The translations under genes and the position numbers were made by a program. A stretch of 64,000 nucleotides of DNA, taken from CBDCFV01 sp963664625 (GTDB lineage: Bacteria > Chloroflexota > Dehalococcoidia > Lucifugimonadales > UBA3495). The notes beneath the pieces were generated by a model. The model did not search any database and was not told the DNA's origin. It saw nothing but the letters and a program-made list of their open reading frames with translations. This document shows, one piece after another, positions 50,549-59,195 of the stretch (position 1 is the first letter of the stretch; each line of letters starts with the position of its first letter). The stretch covers positions 3,698,279-3,762,278 of the forward strand of contig OY761541.1 in assembly GCA_963664625.1 (NCBI GenBank), written 5' to 3'.

Positions 50549-52360
50549 CTACATCCCTATGGCGTAGCAGGCCCGGCGGGGGTCGCCGCCGGTGCTCAGG
50601 TAACCGGTCTGAGGATCGCGGACCGATACAGTGGCGCCCAAGCCGCAGTCGATGGCACGCTCTACCTTATGCCCCAGAATGCGGAGGGACTCCGCCGTGC
50701 TCTCCGGTATGCCGGGTTCCAGGTCCAAGCGTCCAGGGTAGTAGGCGTGGGGATAGAAGGAGTTGACGTTGCTCAGTGTAGAAAACCGCGGCGCTTCGAC
50801 TGCTTGTTGGGGGTCCATGCCGAACAACACCGTGTTCAACACCAGTTGCACATTGGCTTGGGTCTGATGGTCGCCGCCGGGGCAGCCAACGGTCATCACG
50901 GGCCGTCCGTCCTTGCTGACGATGTAGTTGACCAAGGTAGTGCGGGGGCGCTTTCTCGGCGCCACCACGTTGGGGTGTCCTTCCTCACAGTTGAACATCT
51001 CGATGCGGGTGCTCAGGGCGGCTCCCAACTCCGGGAAGAACGCTGACTTGGCGAACGCGCCGCCGCTGATGGTGCCGCACACCATGTTCCCGTGCCGGTC
51101 GAGCACCGAGACGTGGGTGGTGCCCTCACCGGACGATGTATCAGAGGAAGCACCGTTGGTGACAGGCGCCATGACCTGCTTTGCTCCAGCGCCGTTGACG
51201 CGGGAATATTTCCACGGGTCGCCGCCGGGACGCTGGGACGGGAAGGCTCCTTCCGGGTCTATGAGCTGCACCCGCTCGGCGGCGTACTCCTTAGAGAGCA
51301 GCCCGTCGATGGGTATGGCGGCGAAGTCCGGGTCGCCATAGAAAGCTTCCCTGTCGCCAAAGGCCAGCTTCAACGCTTCAGAGACCGTATGAATGTATTC
51401 GGGGCTGTTGTGGCCCATCGCTTGCAGGTCGAAATGCTCCAGCATGTTCAACGTCTGCATAAGCATTGGCCCTTGGGTCCAAGTGTCCTGTCCGAAGACT
51501 TCGTAGCCGTGGAAGGTGGTCTTGACGGGCGTCTCGAACTGCGCCTTGTAGCCCGCCAGGTCTTCCATGGACATTATGCCGCCCACCCCTTGTGCAGATT
51601 CGACGATGAGCTTTGCGACGGGGCCGCGGTAGAACGCCTCTCGGGCCTTCCGCAAACCGTCGGCACGGGAATTGGACCCGTTGCTTCCGCATGAGGCCAT
51701 GGCCTTGAGGGTGTTGGCCAATCCGGGCTGCACCAGCAACGATCCGGCATCGGGCACGCGGCGACCGTCGTAGAATACGTCCCAGCCGCCCGGCGAGTAC
51801 AGGTCGAACTGCATCGCGGTAGCCCGTGACTTCAACCGGTCCAACATGTACTCGTAATTGGGGATACCGTCCTCGGCATAGCTGATGGCCGGAGCCAGCA
51901 CTTCTTCGATGGACTTGGTCCCGTACTTTTCCAGCATGGAAATGAACGCGTCCACCACCCCCGGAAGAGTGAAGGAGAGGTGGGCCTTGTCATGGCCGGG
52001 CCCGGTAGGAATGCGGTCCAGTCCTTGGGATGTGTAGAACTCCGGGGTCGCTTTTCCGGGCGCCGTTCCTTGGCCGCTCAGCGAGATCAGGTCTCCGCTG
52101 GCGGCATCGTAGAGCATGAACACGCCCTCGGCGGCCAATGAATACGAAGCGATGGGTTCCACCACCGCCGCGGCGAACCCCGCCGCAACCAGCGCGTCGA
52201 AAGCGTTGCCGCCAGCCAGAAGCAACCGCATCCCCGCCATTGAGGTGAGATAGTGCCCGCTGGAAATGACGCCCTGGGTTGACCGGACGACCGGACGGCC
52301 CGTGGGCGGAAGGGCAATATTGCCCTGCTCAAGGTCATACGCCGCGTGTTGTTGCGCCAT
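50549..52360 (-). CDS. ggt: Gamma-glutamyltranspeptidase family protein
   Basis: A 603-residue Ntn-hydrolase precursor. The autocleavage site is the Thr in GEGTTHVSVLDRHGNMV near residue 412, which becomes the nucleophile of the small subunit. The usual CPGGDHQTQANVQ and GDPRR motifs are present. There is no signal peptide, so this is likely a cytoplasmic homologue that acts on gamma-glutamyl or other amides. It is the third gene on the strand after the thiolase-like and DUF35 genes, 42 bases after the latter. Confidence 0.9.
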   Translation of the reverse strand: MAQQHAAYDLEQGNIALPPTGRPVVRSTQGVISSGHYLTSMAGMRLLLAGGNAFDALVAAGFAAAVVEPIASYSLAAEGVFMLYDAASGDLISLSGQGTAPGKATPEFYTSQGLDRIPTGPGHDKAHLSFTLPGVVDAFISMLEKYGTKSIEEVLAPAISYAEDGIPNYEYMLDRLKSRATAMQFDLYSPGGWDVFYDGRRVPDAGSLLVQPGLANTLKAMASCGSNGSNSRADGLRKAREAFYRGPVAKLIVESAQGVGGIMSMEDLAGYKAQFETPVKTTFHGYEVFGQDTWTQGPMLMQTLNMLEHFDLQAMGHNSPEYIHTVSEALKLAFGDREAFYGDPDFAAIPIDGLLSKEYAAERVQLIDPEGAFPSQRPGGDPWKYSRVNGAGAKQVMAPVTNGASSDTSSGEGTTHVSVLDRHGNMVCGTISGGAFAKSAFFPELGAALSTRIEMFNCEEGHPNVVAPRKRPRTTLVNYIVSKDGRPVMTVGCPGGDHQTQANVQLVLNTVLFGMDPQQAVEAPRFSTLSNVNSFYPHAYYPGRLDLEPGIPESTAESLRILGHKVERAIDCGLGATVSVRDPQTGYLSTGGDPRRACYAIGM

Positions 52361-52402
52361 GAAATTCTCCCAACCGTTAGAAATGAGCAGTCAGAGAGAG
52401 CC

Positions 52403-52819
52403 CTACGCCGGTTCGAACATCGGGAGAGAGACTTCTCCCTCCCCCTGGTCTTCCCAGCGCACCTTGACCCGCATCCCGCATTGAATGTCCTGGGTCGGGT
52501 CTTCAACGCCCACGATGTTGGTCATCAAGCGGAACCCTTCGTCCAGATCCACGTAGGCCACCGCGTAGGGTCCCAGGTCACGGAACGCCGGATGACGGCT
52601 TTGCATGATGACGCTGTAGGTATACACCGTGCCCAAGCCTTGGGACACGTTCCAAGTGCTTTCTATGGAGCCACAGACAGGGCAGTGGCCCCGCGGGTAG
52701 AAAATAACCGCACCGCAGATATTGCAGGTCTGGTAGGTCAGTTCGTGGCGCTTGGTGGCCTCCCAGAAGGGTTCACTGTCAACTTCCGGGAACCTTGGTT
52801 GTGGTCGTAACGGGGCCAT
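52403..52819 (-). CDS. DUF35 OB-fold / zinc-ribbon protein
   Basis: A 138-residue protein. A rubredoxin-like zinc ribbon (CNICG...CPVCG) precedes an OB-fold domain. ATG 52819 has GGAG ten bases upstream; ATG 52828 is too close to it. DUF35 proteins act as acyl-CoA-binding partners of SCP2-type thiolases, and the thiolase gene lies directly upstream with a 24-base gap, which fits a complex. Confidence 0.88.
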   Translation of the reverse strand: MAPLRPQPRFPEVDSEPFWEATKRHELTYQTCNICGAVIFYPRGHCPVCGSIESTWNVSQGLGTVYTYSVIMQSRHPAFRDLGPYAVAYVDLDEGFRLMTNIVGVEDPTQDIQCGMRVKVRWEDQGEGEVSLPMFEPA

Positions 52820-52843
52820 GACTTTCATTCTCCTCAAGCAGAG

Positions 52844-54037
52844 CTAATCAGCAGCCAGGATGGTGACTCCGGTGGCGTGGCGGGACCCAAGCTGGCCGCC
52901 GTTGCCCACCGCCACGGCCAAGCGGGCGTCGGCCACTTGAGCGGTAGATTCGCCCCGCAACTGGCGGGTGGCCTCCAACAGCAGGAAGATGCCCCGCGCG
53001 CCCGGATGGTTAGAGGAAAGGCCGCCGCCGTCGGTGTTGATCGCCGGTTTCACCGGATTGTCGAAATGGAGACGGCCGTCGCTGACGAAAGCCCCGCCCT
53101 CGCCCTTGGGACAGAAGCCCAGGTCCTCGATCATGCACATGACCGTGATGGTGAAGGAGTCGTAGGCCATGAGTATGTCTATCTCGTCGGGCCTGACCCC
53201 GGCGTCGGCAAAGGCCGGGGGACCAGCCTGCGCCCCGGCGCTGACGGTAATGTCGCCGCCGTTCTCGCGGTACTTGGTAGCCTCGCCGCTGCCGATGATC
53301 CAGACCGGCTTCTTGCGGGCGTTGCGCGCCATTTCCGGCGAGGCCACAATAACCGCGCCGCCGCCGTCGGACACCATGCAGCACTCCAGAAGGTGCAACG
53401 GGTGGGCTATGACGCGGGATTCCAGCACGTCGTCCACGGTTATCTCCCGCACGCCCACGAACTCCAGGTCGGTCATGGCTTTGACCGCTTCCGGGTTGCG
53501 CATGGCGTGGCGGCGCGTGGCGACGGATATGGCGGCGAACTGCTCGTCGGTGGTGCCGTACTGGAACTTGTGCCGGGTCTTGACCATAGCGTAGTTGCCG
53601 ATTAGGGTCAGCCCCCAAGGGTCTTCCATGTTGGTGAAGAAATTGGCGGGGACTGTTCCCGTAGCACCGGCAGTGCCGATGGCCCTTCGGTCGGTGTGGG
53701 ACATGGAGCCGTAGGTAATCAGCGCGACGTTGCACTGGCCAGCTTCAATCATCCTGCGGGCATGGTTGGCTTGAAACTCAAAGGAAGACCCGCCAACCGA
53801 CGTGTTGTCGATGATCGAGGGTTTGAATCCGAAATACTCGGAGATGCCTAAGCCGCCGATGCCCTGATCGCTGCCGGTGTCGTACACGGCGTCCACGTCC
53901 TTCCAAGTAAACCCGGCGTCTTCCAGGGCCTTGGCGGCCGACGCGGCCTTGATCTGGAGGGCGTTGGTGGTTGGTCCGGCGACCCTCAAAGGGTATTCAT
54001 GAATGCCGACTATGGCGGCAGTCCTTTCCTGGGCCAT
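52844..54037 (-). CDS. Thiolase-like protein (SCP2/lipid-transfer group)
   Basis: A 397-residue thiolase-fold protein. It has the early AIVGIHEYP and AKALEDAGFTWKDVDAV and the C-terminal NTDGGGLSSNHPGARG, with the His of the NxxGG...HPxG motif. The position of the reactive cysteine (normally VNxxCxSG) reads DNTSVGGSSFEFQ, so the nucleophile is missing. With the DUF35 partner it probably acts as an aldolase or lyase on CoA thioesters, as some SCP2-type thiolases do in steroid side-chain breakdown. Confidence 0.88.
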   Translation of the reverse strand: MAQERTAAIVGIHEYPLRVAGPTTNALQIKAASAAKALEDAGFTWKDVDAVYDTGSDQGIGGLGISEYFGFKPSIIDNTSVGGSSFEFQANHARRMIEAGQCNVALITYGSMSHTDRRAIGTAGATGTVPANFFTNMEDPWGLTLIGNYAMVKTRHKFQYGTTDEQFAAISVATRRHAMRNPEAVKAMTDLEFVGVREITVDDVLESRVIAHPLHLLECCMVSDGGGAVIVASPEMARNARKKPVWIIGSGEATKYRENGGDITVSAGAQAGPPAFADAGVRPDEIDILMAYDSFTITVMCMIEDLGFCPKGEGGAFVSDGRLHFDNPVKPAINTDGGGLSSNHPGARGIFLLLEATRQLRGESTAQVADARLAVAVGNGGQLGSRHATGVTILAAD

Positions 54038-54094
54038 ACTTTACTCCTGTTCCTGTGGTTTGACTTTTCCATGCCGTACAACTAGATTGTTGCA

Positions 54095-54643
54095 ATGCGC
54101 ATCGGCCTTCTATCCGACACCCATCTGCCAAACGCCATCAGAGACCTCGATGGACTGGGACCGGACCCCGCCCGGTTCTTCTCAACGGTGGACCTGATTC
54201 TACACGGCGGAGACCTGACCTCTCCAATTGTGCTGGACTGGCTGGAGCAGTTCGCGCCGGTAATCGCCGCCGACGGCAATAACGATTCCTCGCCCGACCC
54301 TCGTTCCAAGGAAGTGCAGGTGCTGGACGCCGAGGGTTGGAAGATCGGTATGGTACACAACTTGGACCGCCAGTTCCGGCCGGTTGCCGAATTGCAGAAG
54401 ACCTTCCCGGAAAAAGTGGACATCATGGTTTCCGGTCACACTCACGAAGAGCGGCTGGAACTCCGGGAGGGGGTGCTCTTGATGAACAGCGGCAGCATCA
54501 CTTTCCCCCGCCACAAGGAATTACGCTTGGGCACCGTGGGGTTGCTGGAGTTGGCGCCGGGCAGGCTTCACGCTGAGATAATCCTGCTGGGAGAGACTCC
54601 CGGACGCCCCAATCCCTGCGTTCCCATGAGCCTAGACCTCTGA
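54095..54643 (+). CDS. Metallophosphoesterase, YfcE/MJ0936 family
   Basis: A 182-residue calcineurin-like phosphodiesterase. All metal-binding blocks are seen: LLSDTHLP, LHGGDL, ADGNND, VHNLDRQF (in place of the usual GHG) and SGHTHEERLE. It hydrolyses phosphodiesters with two metal ions. It is divergent from the thiolase operon; role in the cell unknown. Confidence 0.88.
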   Translation: MRIGLLSDTHLPNAIRDLDGLGPDPARFFSTVDLILHGGDLTSPIVLDWLEQFAPVIAADGNNDSSPDPRSKEVQVLDAEGWKIGMVHNLDRQFRPVAELQKTFPEKVDIMVSGHTHEERLELREGVLLMNSGSITFPRHKELRLGTVGLLELAPGRLHAEIILLGETPGRPNPCVPMSLDL

Positions 54644-54898
54644 TCGACCCGGTTCTTCACAACAGGCCGGAACGGCGGTTTGGGACAGAACTTCTTCCAC
54701 GGGGTCATTCAAGGCTCGTAGCATGATACCCAGCCATCTATGGCTTTGGCAAGGAGCACCCTGAAGCCGTGATGCTATCGCATATGGACAAATTAACTGA
54801 CGTCATTCCCACGAAGGTGGAGCGGGGAATCCAGTGACCTAAATCAGCGATTTCGTTGTGAAAACTAGCCAAATGCGTCACCGATTCAATTCTCTTTT

Positions 54899-55123
54899 CT
54901 ACTTGGTCGAAGACCAATAGGGATAGTCTGACGTAGCTATATAGGCGCGGGCAATGTCCCAATAGATGTCGCCCATCTGCCCGCCGGCATCAAGAAATTC
55001 TTGGATTATCATTCCCGACCAATACAAGTCGAAACGTTCTGCGGCTTTGGATCCGGGCTGCTTCGGATTGTAGTTGACGCGTCTGGTGATGATAGCGTCG
55101 GGTGACGGCCTGTAAGGAATCAC
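54899..55123 (-). CDS. Small unknown protein with NPKxPGS-type motif
   Basis: A 74-residue protein from GTG 55123, or up to 30 residues more from ATG 55213, which would overlap the upstream gene. Its core, NPKQPGSKAAERFDLYWSGM followed by AGGQMGDIYWDIARAYI, has the look of small proteins found on mobile elements, in which a similar NPKRPGS...Y.xG pattern occurs. I recall the pattern but cannot give a function. It follows the small membrane-protein gene after 2 bases. Confidence 0.5.
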   Translation of the reverse strand: MIPYRPSPDAIITRRVNYNPKQPGSKAAERFDLYWSGMIIQEFLDAGGQMGDIYWDIARAYIATSDYPYWSSTK

Positions 55124-55125
55124 TG

Positions 55126-55353
55126 TCAGGCTGCCGCGCACATCATGGGAGTCATGACTATCAGAATGAAGGCAGCGAATATAACTACTAGGCAACTGCC
55201 CACGAGGCGCCAAGGGTCCCGACTTTCTCGTTCGTCCTCTATGGCCTTGGCAAGTTTCTCGGTGTCTTCGTCAGAAGATCGGCGGCGATTAGCTGCCCAT
55301 TTTTCTATGGCCTTGGAAAGTTTCTTAGCGTCTTCGTCGCTGAGATTACTCAT
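55126..55353 (-). CDS. Small membrane protein, 75 aa
   Basis: The N-terminal half contains two related segments, SDEDAKKLSKAIEKWAANRR and SDEDTEKLAKAIEDERESRD, an internal duplication of a charged helix. The C-terminal half is one transmembrane helix (LVGSCLVVIFAAFILIVMTP). Function unknown. The next gene begins two bases after its stop. Confidence 0.6.
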   Translation of the reverse strand: MSNLSDEDAKKLSKAIEKWAANRRRSSDEDTEKLAKAIEDERESRDPWRLVGSCLVVIFAAFILIVMTPMMCAAA

Positions 55354-55690
55354 CCCAGAAGGCCCCCGTCGTTTGCATGATCGAGAAGCTTTCTCTGGTA
55401 ATTTCGTTGATGGAGTGCCTGACTACCCGAAAACCTTGTCCTGTCCAGAGAGGTTCATCCATTGTAGCATTTCTTTCCTGTCTCAACCGTCATTTCTGCG
55501 AGGCGGTAGTCCATGACTTTAGTCACCTGCCAGGATATTCGGCAGGAACCCTTGACGTAATGGTGCCGCGGCGACATCAGGCTTAGGCTGAAGCAGTGAT
55601 GGTACACTTGACACTGGAGCCGCACGGATTTTCGTCGGCTTTGTCAATACGGGATAGTGGTCTGGGTAACCCATCCGGGTGAGGCGAATC
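55354..55690. other. Gene-free interval before the ATPase gene
   Basis: A 337-base interval. It has a small hairpin (CCTGCC/GGCAGG, 55529-55549) and a TTGACA at about 55608-55613 that could be a -35 box for the ATPase gene, though I see no matching -10. No other feature is recognised. Confidence 0.4.
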
Positions 55691-57187
55691 ATGCTGACAG
55701 TATCGGTCAAGAACTTGGGGCCCATCGCTCAGGGAACGGTAGACTTGAAGCCGCTCACGATATTTGTGGGCCCCAGTAACACCGGCAAGTCATACATGGC
55801 CACGGCGATACACGTGGTGATGAAGGCCTTCAAAGGAGATAACCTCGTCCCGCCCAGGCGCATGTTCGGTGGCGGAACGATGTACACCGACAAGTTTGTC
55901 GGACACCCGCGGAAGGTGCCGAGCGAAGATTCCGGCTTTGGTGATGCTCTCTGGGAATGGGCTAGGCAACTGAAGAACGAGAGGGCAGACCCTCAGCAAC
56001 TAACAGTTGCCAGCCTTCCCGTAACCCTGCGGGCAGCGTTGGAGGATATAGCTGTTCAAGAGATAGGCAAGGTTCGCAGTGACGCTATAAGCTACTTGCA
56101 CCAGGCATATAGGGGAGCAGCCGGCTTTGTCACCAAGGGCAAGCAACCTGCAGATTTCCGGCTTACCATACATAGGGACGAGCCGCTGTTGAATATGGAT
56201 ATTCAGCTAGTTGACGAGGAGGGCGCAATTCTCGACTTTGATATATCGAACGCCCAAGTAGAACCATCCCCACTCGTGCTTTTGGAATATGAACCCGAAC
56301 CCGACAGGGGACCCATTGATGTCTTCTACGAGGTCGTGTCCTCATGGCTGGACTCGCTGACGGAGAAGGTGCTGGACGGAGTGCCTGAACAAAGTTATTA
56401 TCTGCCGGCGGCTCGCTCCGGCATTGTTCAAGGGCATAAAGTGTTGGCCACCGATATTGTCCGTCGGTCTGCGAGATTGGGCGAGTCGGCGTCCAATATC
56501 CCAAGCTTGCCCGGGGTCACAACGGAGTTCGTGGGCAATCTCATAGGTCTTGACCGGCGTATGCGCCGCCCCGTAACTGTTCCTGCGATGGACAATGCCA
56601 TTTCCTTCATCGAACACGGAGTCTTGCATGGCAAGATTGACCTTCATCAATCCACTGCATTGCGAATATCCGAAATAGTCTATCTTCCCATTGAGGCACA
56701 ATCGGAATCAGGCGAATTTACTCTGGACGAAACCTCTTCCATGGTCTCCGAATTGGCGCCGCTGGTGCTGTTCCTGAAGTACCTTGTGTGGCCCGGTGAC
56801 CTGCTTATACTGGAGGAGCCGGAGTCGCACCTGCACCCGGCCGCTCAGCGAAGGATGGCCCAAGGGATCGTCCGGCTGGTCAACTCTGGCGTGAAGGTAA
56901 TCATTACCACTCATAGCGACATGTTTCTTGGGCAGATAAACAACTCTCTGGCTCTCAGCAATGCCAGCCGAGAACTGATCGATGATTACGGCTTCGAACC
57001 CTCCGATTTCCTGGAACCTGAACAAGTGAGTGCCTACTTGTTCAGGTACGACCGAGAACAAGGCGGCAGCGTTATCCAACCCCTGGAGATTGATCCGGAC
57101 ACCGGGATCGACGAAGATGAATTTGCCGATGTAATAGAAGCCATCTACAACGAGTCGATAGCTTTACAACGGGATCGGGTTCTATGA
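55691..57187 (+). CDS. AAA ATPase, OLD/RecF-like (AAA_21), of a two-gene system
   Basis: A 498-residue SMC-like ATPase. Walker A is GPSNTGKS (27-34), a variant of the GPNNSGKS usual in this group. Walker B is LLILEEPESHLHP (about 371-383), followed by VKVIITTHSDMFLGQI with the switch His. There is no TOPRIM domain at the C-terminus, so this is not a full OLD nuclease. The stop overlaps the start of the next gene (ATGA), implying a fixed-ratio complex. The arrangement, an ATP-hydrolysing sensor plus a small nuclease-like protein, resembles two-gene anti-phage systems such as Septu or PARIS, but the partner differs. Confidence 0.85.
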   Translation: MLTVSVKNLGPIAQGTVDLKPLTIFVGPSNTGKSYMATAIHVVMKAFKGDNLVPPRRMFGGGTMYTDKFVGHPRKVPSEDSGFGDALWEWARQLKNERADPQQLTVASLPVTLRAALEDIAVQEIGKVRSDAISYLHQAYRGAAGFVTKGKQPADFRLTIHRDEPLLNMDIQLVDEEGAILDFDISNAQVEPSPLVLLEYEPEPDRGPIDVFYEVVSSWLDSLTEKVLDGVPEQSYYLPAARSGIVQGHKVLATDIVRRSARLGESASNIPSLPGVTTEFVGNLIGLDRRMRRPVTVPAMDNAISFIEHGVLHGKIDLHQSTALRISEIVYLPIEAQSESGEFTLDETSSMVSELAPLVLFLKYLVWPGDLLILEEPESHLHPAAQRRMAQGIVRLVNSGVKVIITTHSDMFLGQINNSLALSNASRELIDDYGFEPSDFLEPEQVSAYLFRYDREQGGSVIQPLEIDPDTGIDEDEFADVIEAIYNESIALQRDRVL

Positions 57188-57690
57188 CATCACCCAGGTT
57201 CGCGGAGACGATCCACAACCAATATCATGATTGTTGCTTGACCGATTGCTATGAAGACGAAGGATGTGGAATCGACGTTGCCGGATTCAATCCGGGGTCC
57301 CTGACCACTATCCACGGAACTAAACATCAGCATTGCCTCAAGCACAAGCACCGGATCCCTGGTCGTCTGTGTGACCGTTTGATTTTTGGGAGGTTGGACC
57401 ACTTGAACCGAGACTTTGTCTGCGCTGCTGAACTCAAGGGCGGCAAAAACCTGGACGCTTCCGTGGCAATCGGTCAAATCCAAGGTGGCTTAACCTTGGC
57501 TCATGGCGCGTTGGGCAATCGGTCAACGGTTCATTGGTACCCGTTGCTCTTTTACGGAGGGAGATTGCGAGGGCACGGATTGAACCTGTTGCGGACTAGA
57601 AAAGTATCTTTTGGCGGCAAGAAGAAGTTGGTTGAGCGGGTCGACTGCGGGTACAACTTGCTCAGATACCTATCTGGTCTTCGACGATAA
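57184..57690 (+). CDS. PD-(D/E)XK-like small protein, partner of the AAA ATPase
   Basis: A 168-residue basic, His/Cys-rich protein. The segment CDRLIFGRLD (D64), then 19 residues on AAELKGGKN (E83, K85), fits the D-x(n)-ExK core of restriction-like nucleases, preceded by the Cys/His-rich GTKHQHCLKHKH. It starts inside the ATPase stop codon. I do not recognise a named family; it is not an HNH (PtuB) or TOPRIM (AriB) protein. Nuclease activity is inferred from the motif and context. Confidence 0.7.
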   Translation: MTSPRFAETIHNQYHDCCLTDCYEDEGCGIDVAGFNPGSLTTIHGTKHQHCLKHKHRIPGRLCDRLIFGRLDHLNRDFVCAAELKGGKNLDASVAIGQIQGGLTLAHGALGNRSTVHWYPLLFYGGRLRGHGLNLLRTRKVSFGGKKKLVERVDCGYNLLRYLSGLRR

Positions 57691-58007
57691 TGTCTTGCAA
57701 GCTAGGTGCCCTGCTCTACGGTATACCGTACCATCAGTATCAACTTCCTCTGACAGATGTTCTTTTCTTTGGGTGCTGTGCTTACTACTCTGCCTGTCAC
57801 TGAGCCGGGAGTGTAGCCTGCTGGATATGGCGTCTGTTTGGTTCTTCTGACGTCAGTAAGTGTGCCTGTAGTATCAGGCCGGTCCGGCTGCCGTGCCTTG
57901 CATCTCCTAATCGAACTGTAAAGCGGTTAGACAGACAAGCGCCTGTGTTAGAATACCCACGATTTAACCCCCACTCCACTGCAACACGCTTTATAGAGGA
58001 GCGTTTC
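57691..58007. other. Gene-free interval
   Basis: A 317-base interval. A TAGAAT at about 57948-57953 could be the -10 box for the amidohydrolase gene, and the ribosome site GAGGAG lies at 57996-58001. The rest, between the ATPase-nuclease pair and this promoter, shows no feature I can name. Confidence 0.4.
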
Positions 58008-59141
58008 ATGGCAGGTGAAATCGTAATCTCGTCGGACTCCCACGTTTTTGAACCACCCGACTTGTGGACGCAGAGAATAGACCCAAAGTTCAAGGACCGC
58101 GCCCCCCGCATGGTAAGAATCGGAGACGTGGACCAACTGGTCATTGAGAAAGACCAGGTCATTTCCGGCATCGGGCTTATATCCAACGCCGGAGCCCGGT
58201 TCGAAGCGCCGGAAACCATCTCGGCGCAAGGCAGGTTCGAGGACGTCCACATCGGCGGCTACGACCCCGACCAGCACCTGAAGGATATGGTCATCGACGG
58301 CGTCTCGGGAGAGGTGCTTTACCCTTCCCAAGGGCTGTTTTACTTCAAGATCGCCGACCCGCCCCTGATGTCGGCGGTGTTCCGGGCCTACAACGACTGG
58401 CTGGCCGACTTCTGCCAGGCCGACCCTCTGAGGCTCAAGGGTTTGGCGATGATCAACCTGGACGACGTGCAGGAAGGCATCAAGGAACTGGAGCGCACCG
58501 CCAAAATGGGACTGGTAGGAGGGATGATCACCGAATATCCCGCGGAAGACCGCCGGTACTTCGGTGAAGAGTACGAACCCTTCTGGGCGGCGGCCCAGGA
58601 CCTGAACATGCCGCTGAGCCTTCACACGGCCACCACCCGAGAGGGCCGAAACAGGGGCCTTGGCAACACCACCCTCCGCGACGCCAGCCGCCGGGCCAAC
58701 AAGGTGTTCTGGCCTACCACATCACTCTGCGACATGATTTTCTCTGGCGTGTTTGAGCGGTATCCCAAGCTTGAAGTAGCGATAGTCGAGTTCGAGCTGG
58801 CTTGGGCACCGCACCTGTTGGGCACGATGGACTACACATACCAGGAGCGCCACGAGGAGGCCAGCTACAGGTTCAAGGGTGACCTTCTGCCCAGCGATTT
58901 TTTCCACAACCACGTGTACCTCAGCTTCCAGGAAGACGCCATCGGTATCCGGATGCGGGACGTAATCGGCGTTGACAGCCTCATGTGGGGGTCCGACTAT
59001 CCTCACTCCGAGTCCACCTTCCCCAAGTCCAGGGAAATCCTTGACGACATCCTGACCGGAGTCCCCCAGGACGAGAAGGCCAAAATCGTCGGCGGCAATG
59101 CGGCCAAGCTGTACGGATTCGACTTGGAAAGGATTGCCTAG
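58008..59141 (+). CDS. Amidohydrolase-2 family protein
   Basis: A 377-residue ACMSD-like enzyme; start ATG 58008 behind GAGGAG. ISSDSHVFEPPDLW at the N-terminus, LSLHTATTREG in the middle and LMWGSDYPHSES near the C-terminus mark the metal and acid sites. Fourth member of the family in the window. A dihydropyrimidinase-like gene follows after 54 bases on the same strand, so both may act on a shared cyclic-amide or carboxylate pathway. Confidence 0.9.
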   Translation: MAGEIVISSDSHVFEPPDLWTQRIDPKFKDRAPRMVRIGDVDQLVIEKDQVISGIGLISNAGARFEAPETISAQGRFEDVHIGGYDPDQHLKDMVIDGVSGEVLYPSQGLFYFKIADPPLMSAVFRAYNDWLADFCQADPLRLKGLAMINLDDVQEGIKELERTAKMGLVGGMITEYPAEDRRYFGEEYEPFWAAAQDLNMPLSLHTATTREGRNRGLGNTTLRDASRRANKVFWPTTSLCDMIFSGVFERYPKLEVAIVEFELAWAPHLLGTMDYTYQERHEEASYRFKGDLLPSDFFHNHVYLSFQEDAIGIRMRDVIGVDSLMWGSDYPHSESTFPKSREILDDILTGVPQDEKAKIVGGNAAKLYGFDLERIA

Positions 59142-59195
59142 AAACAGCGGTCACGGTTGCAACCCATCTCAACCTGATGAAACGGGAGGAGAGCC

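Noticed and set aside
54738..54962. Small minus-strand frame containing a degenerate palindrome
   Set aside because: Half of it is the palindromic repeat and its flank; no ribosome site or recognisable domain.
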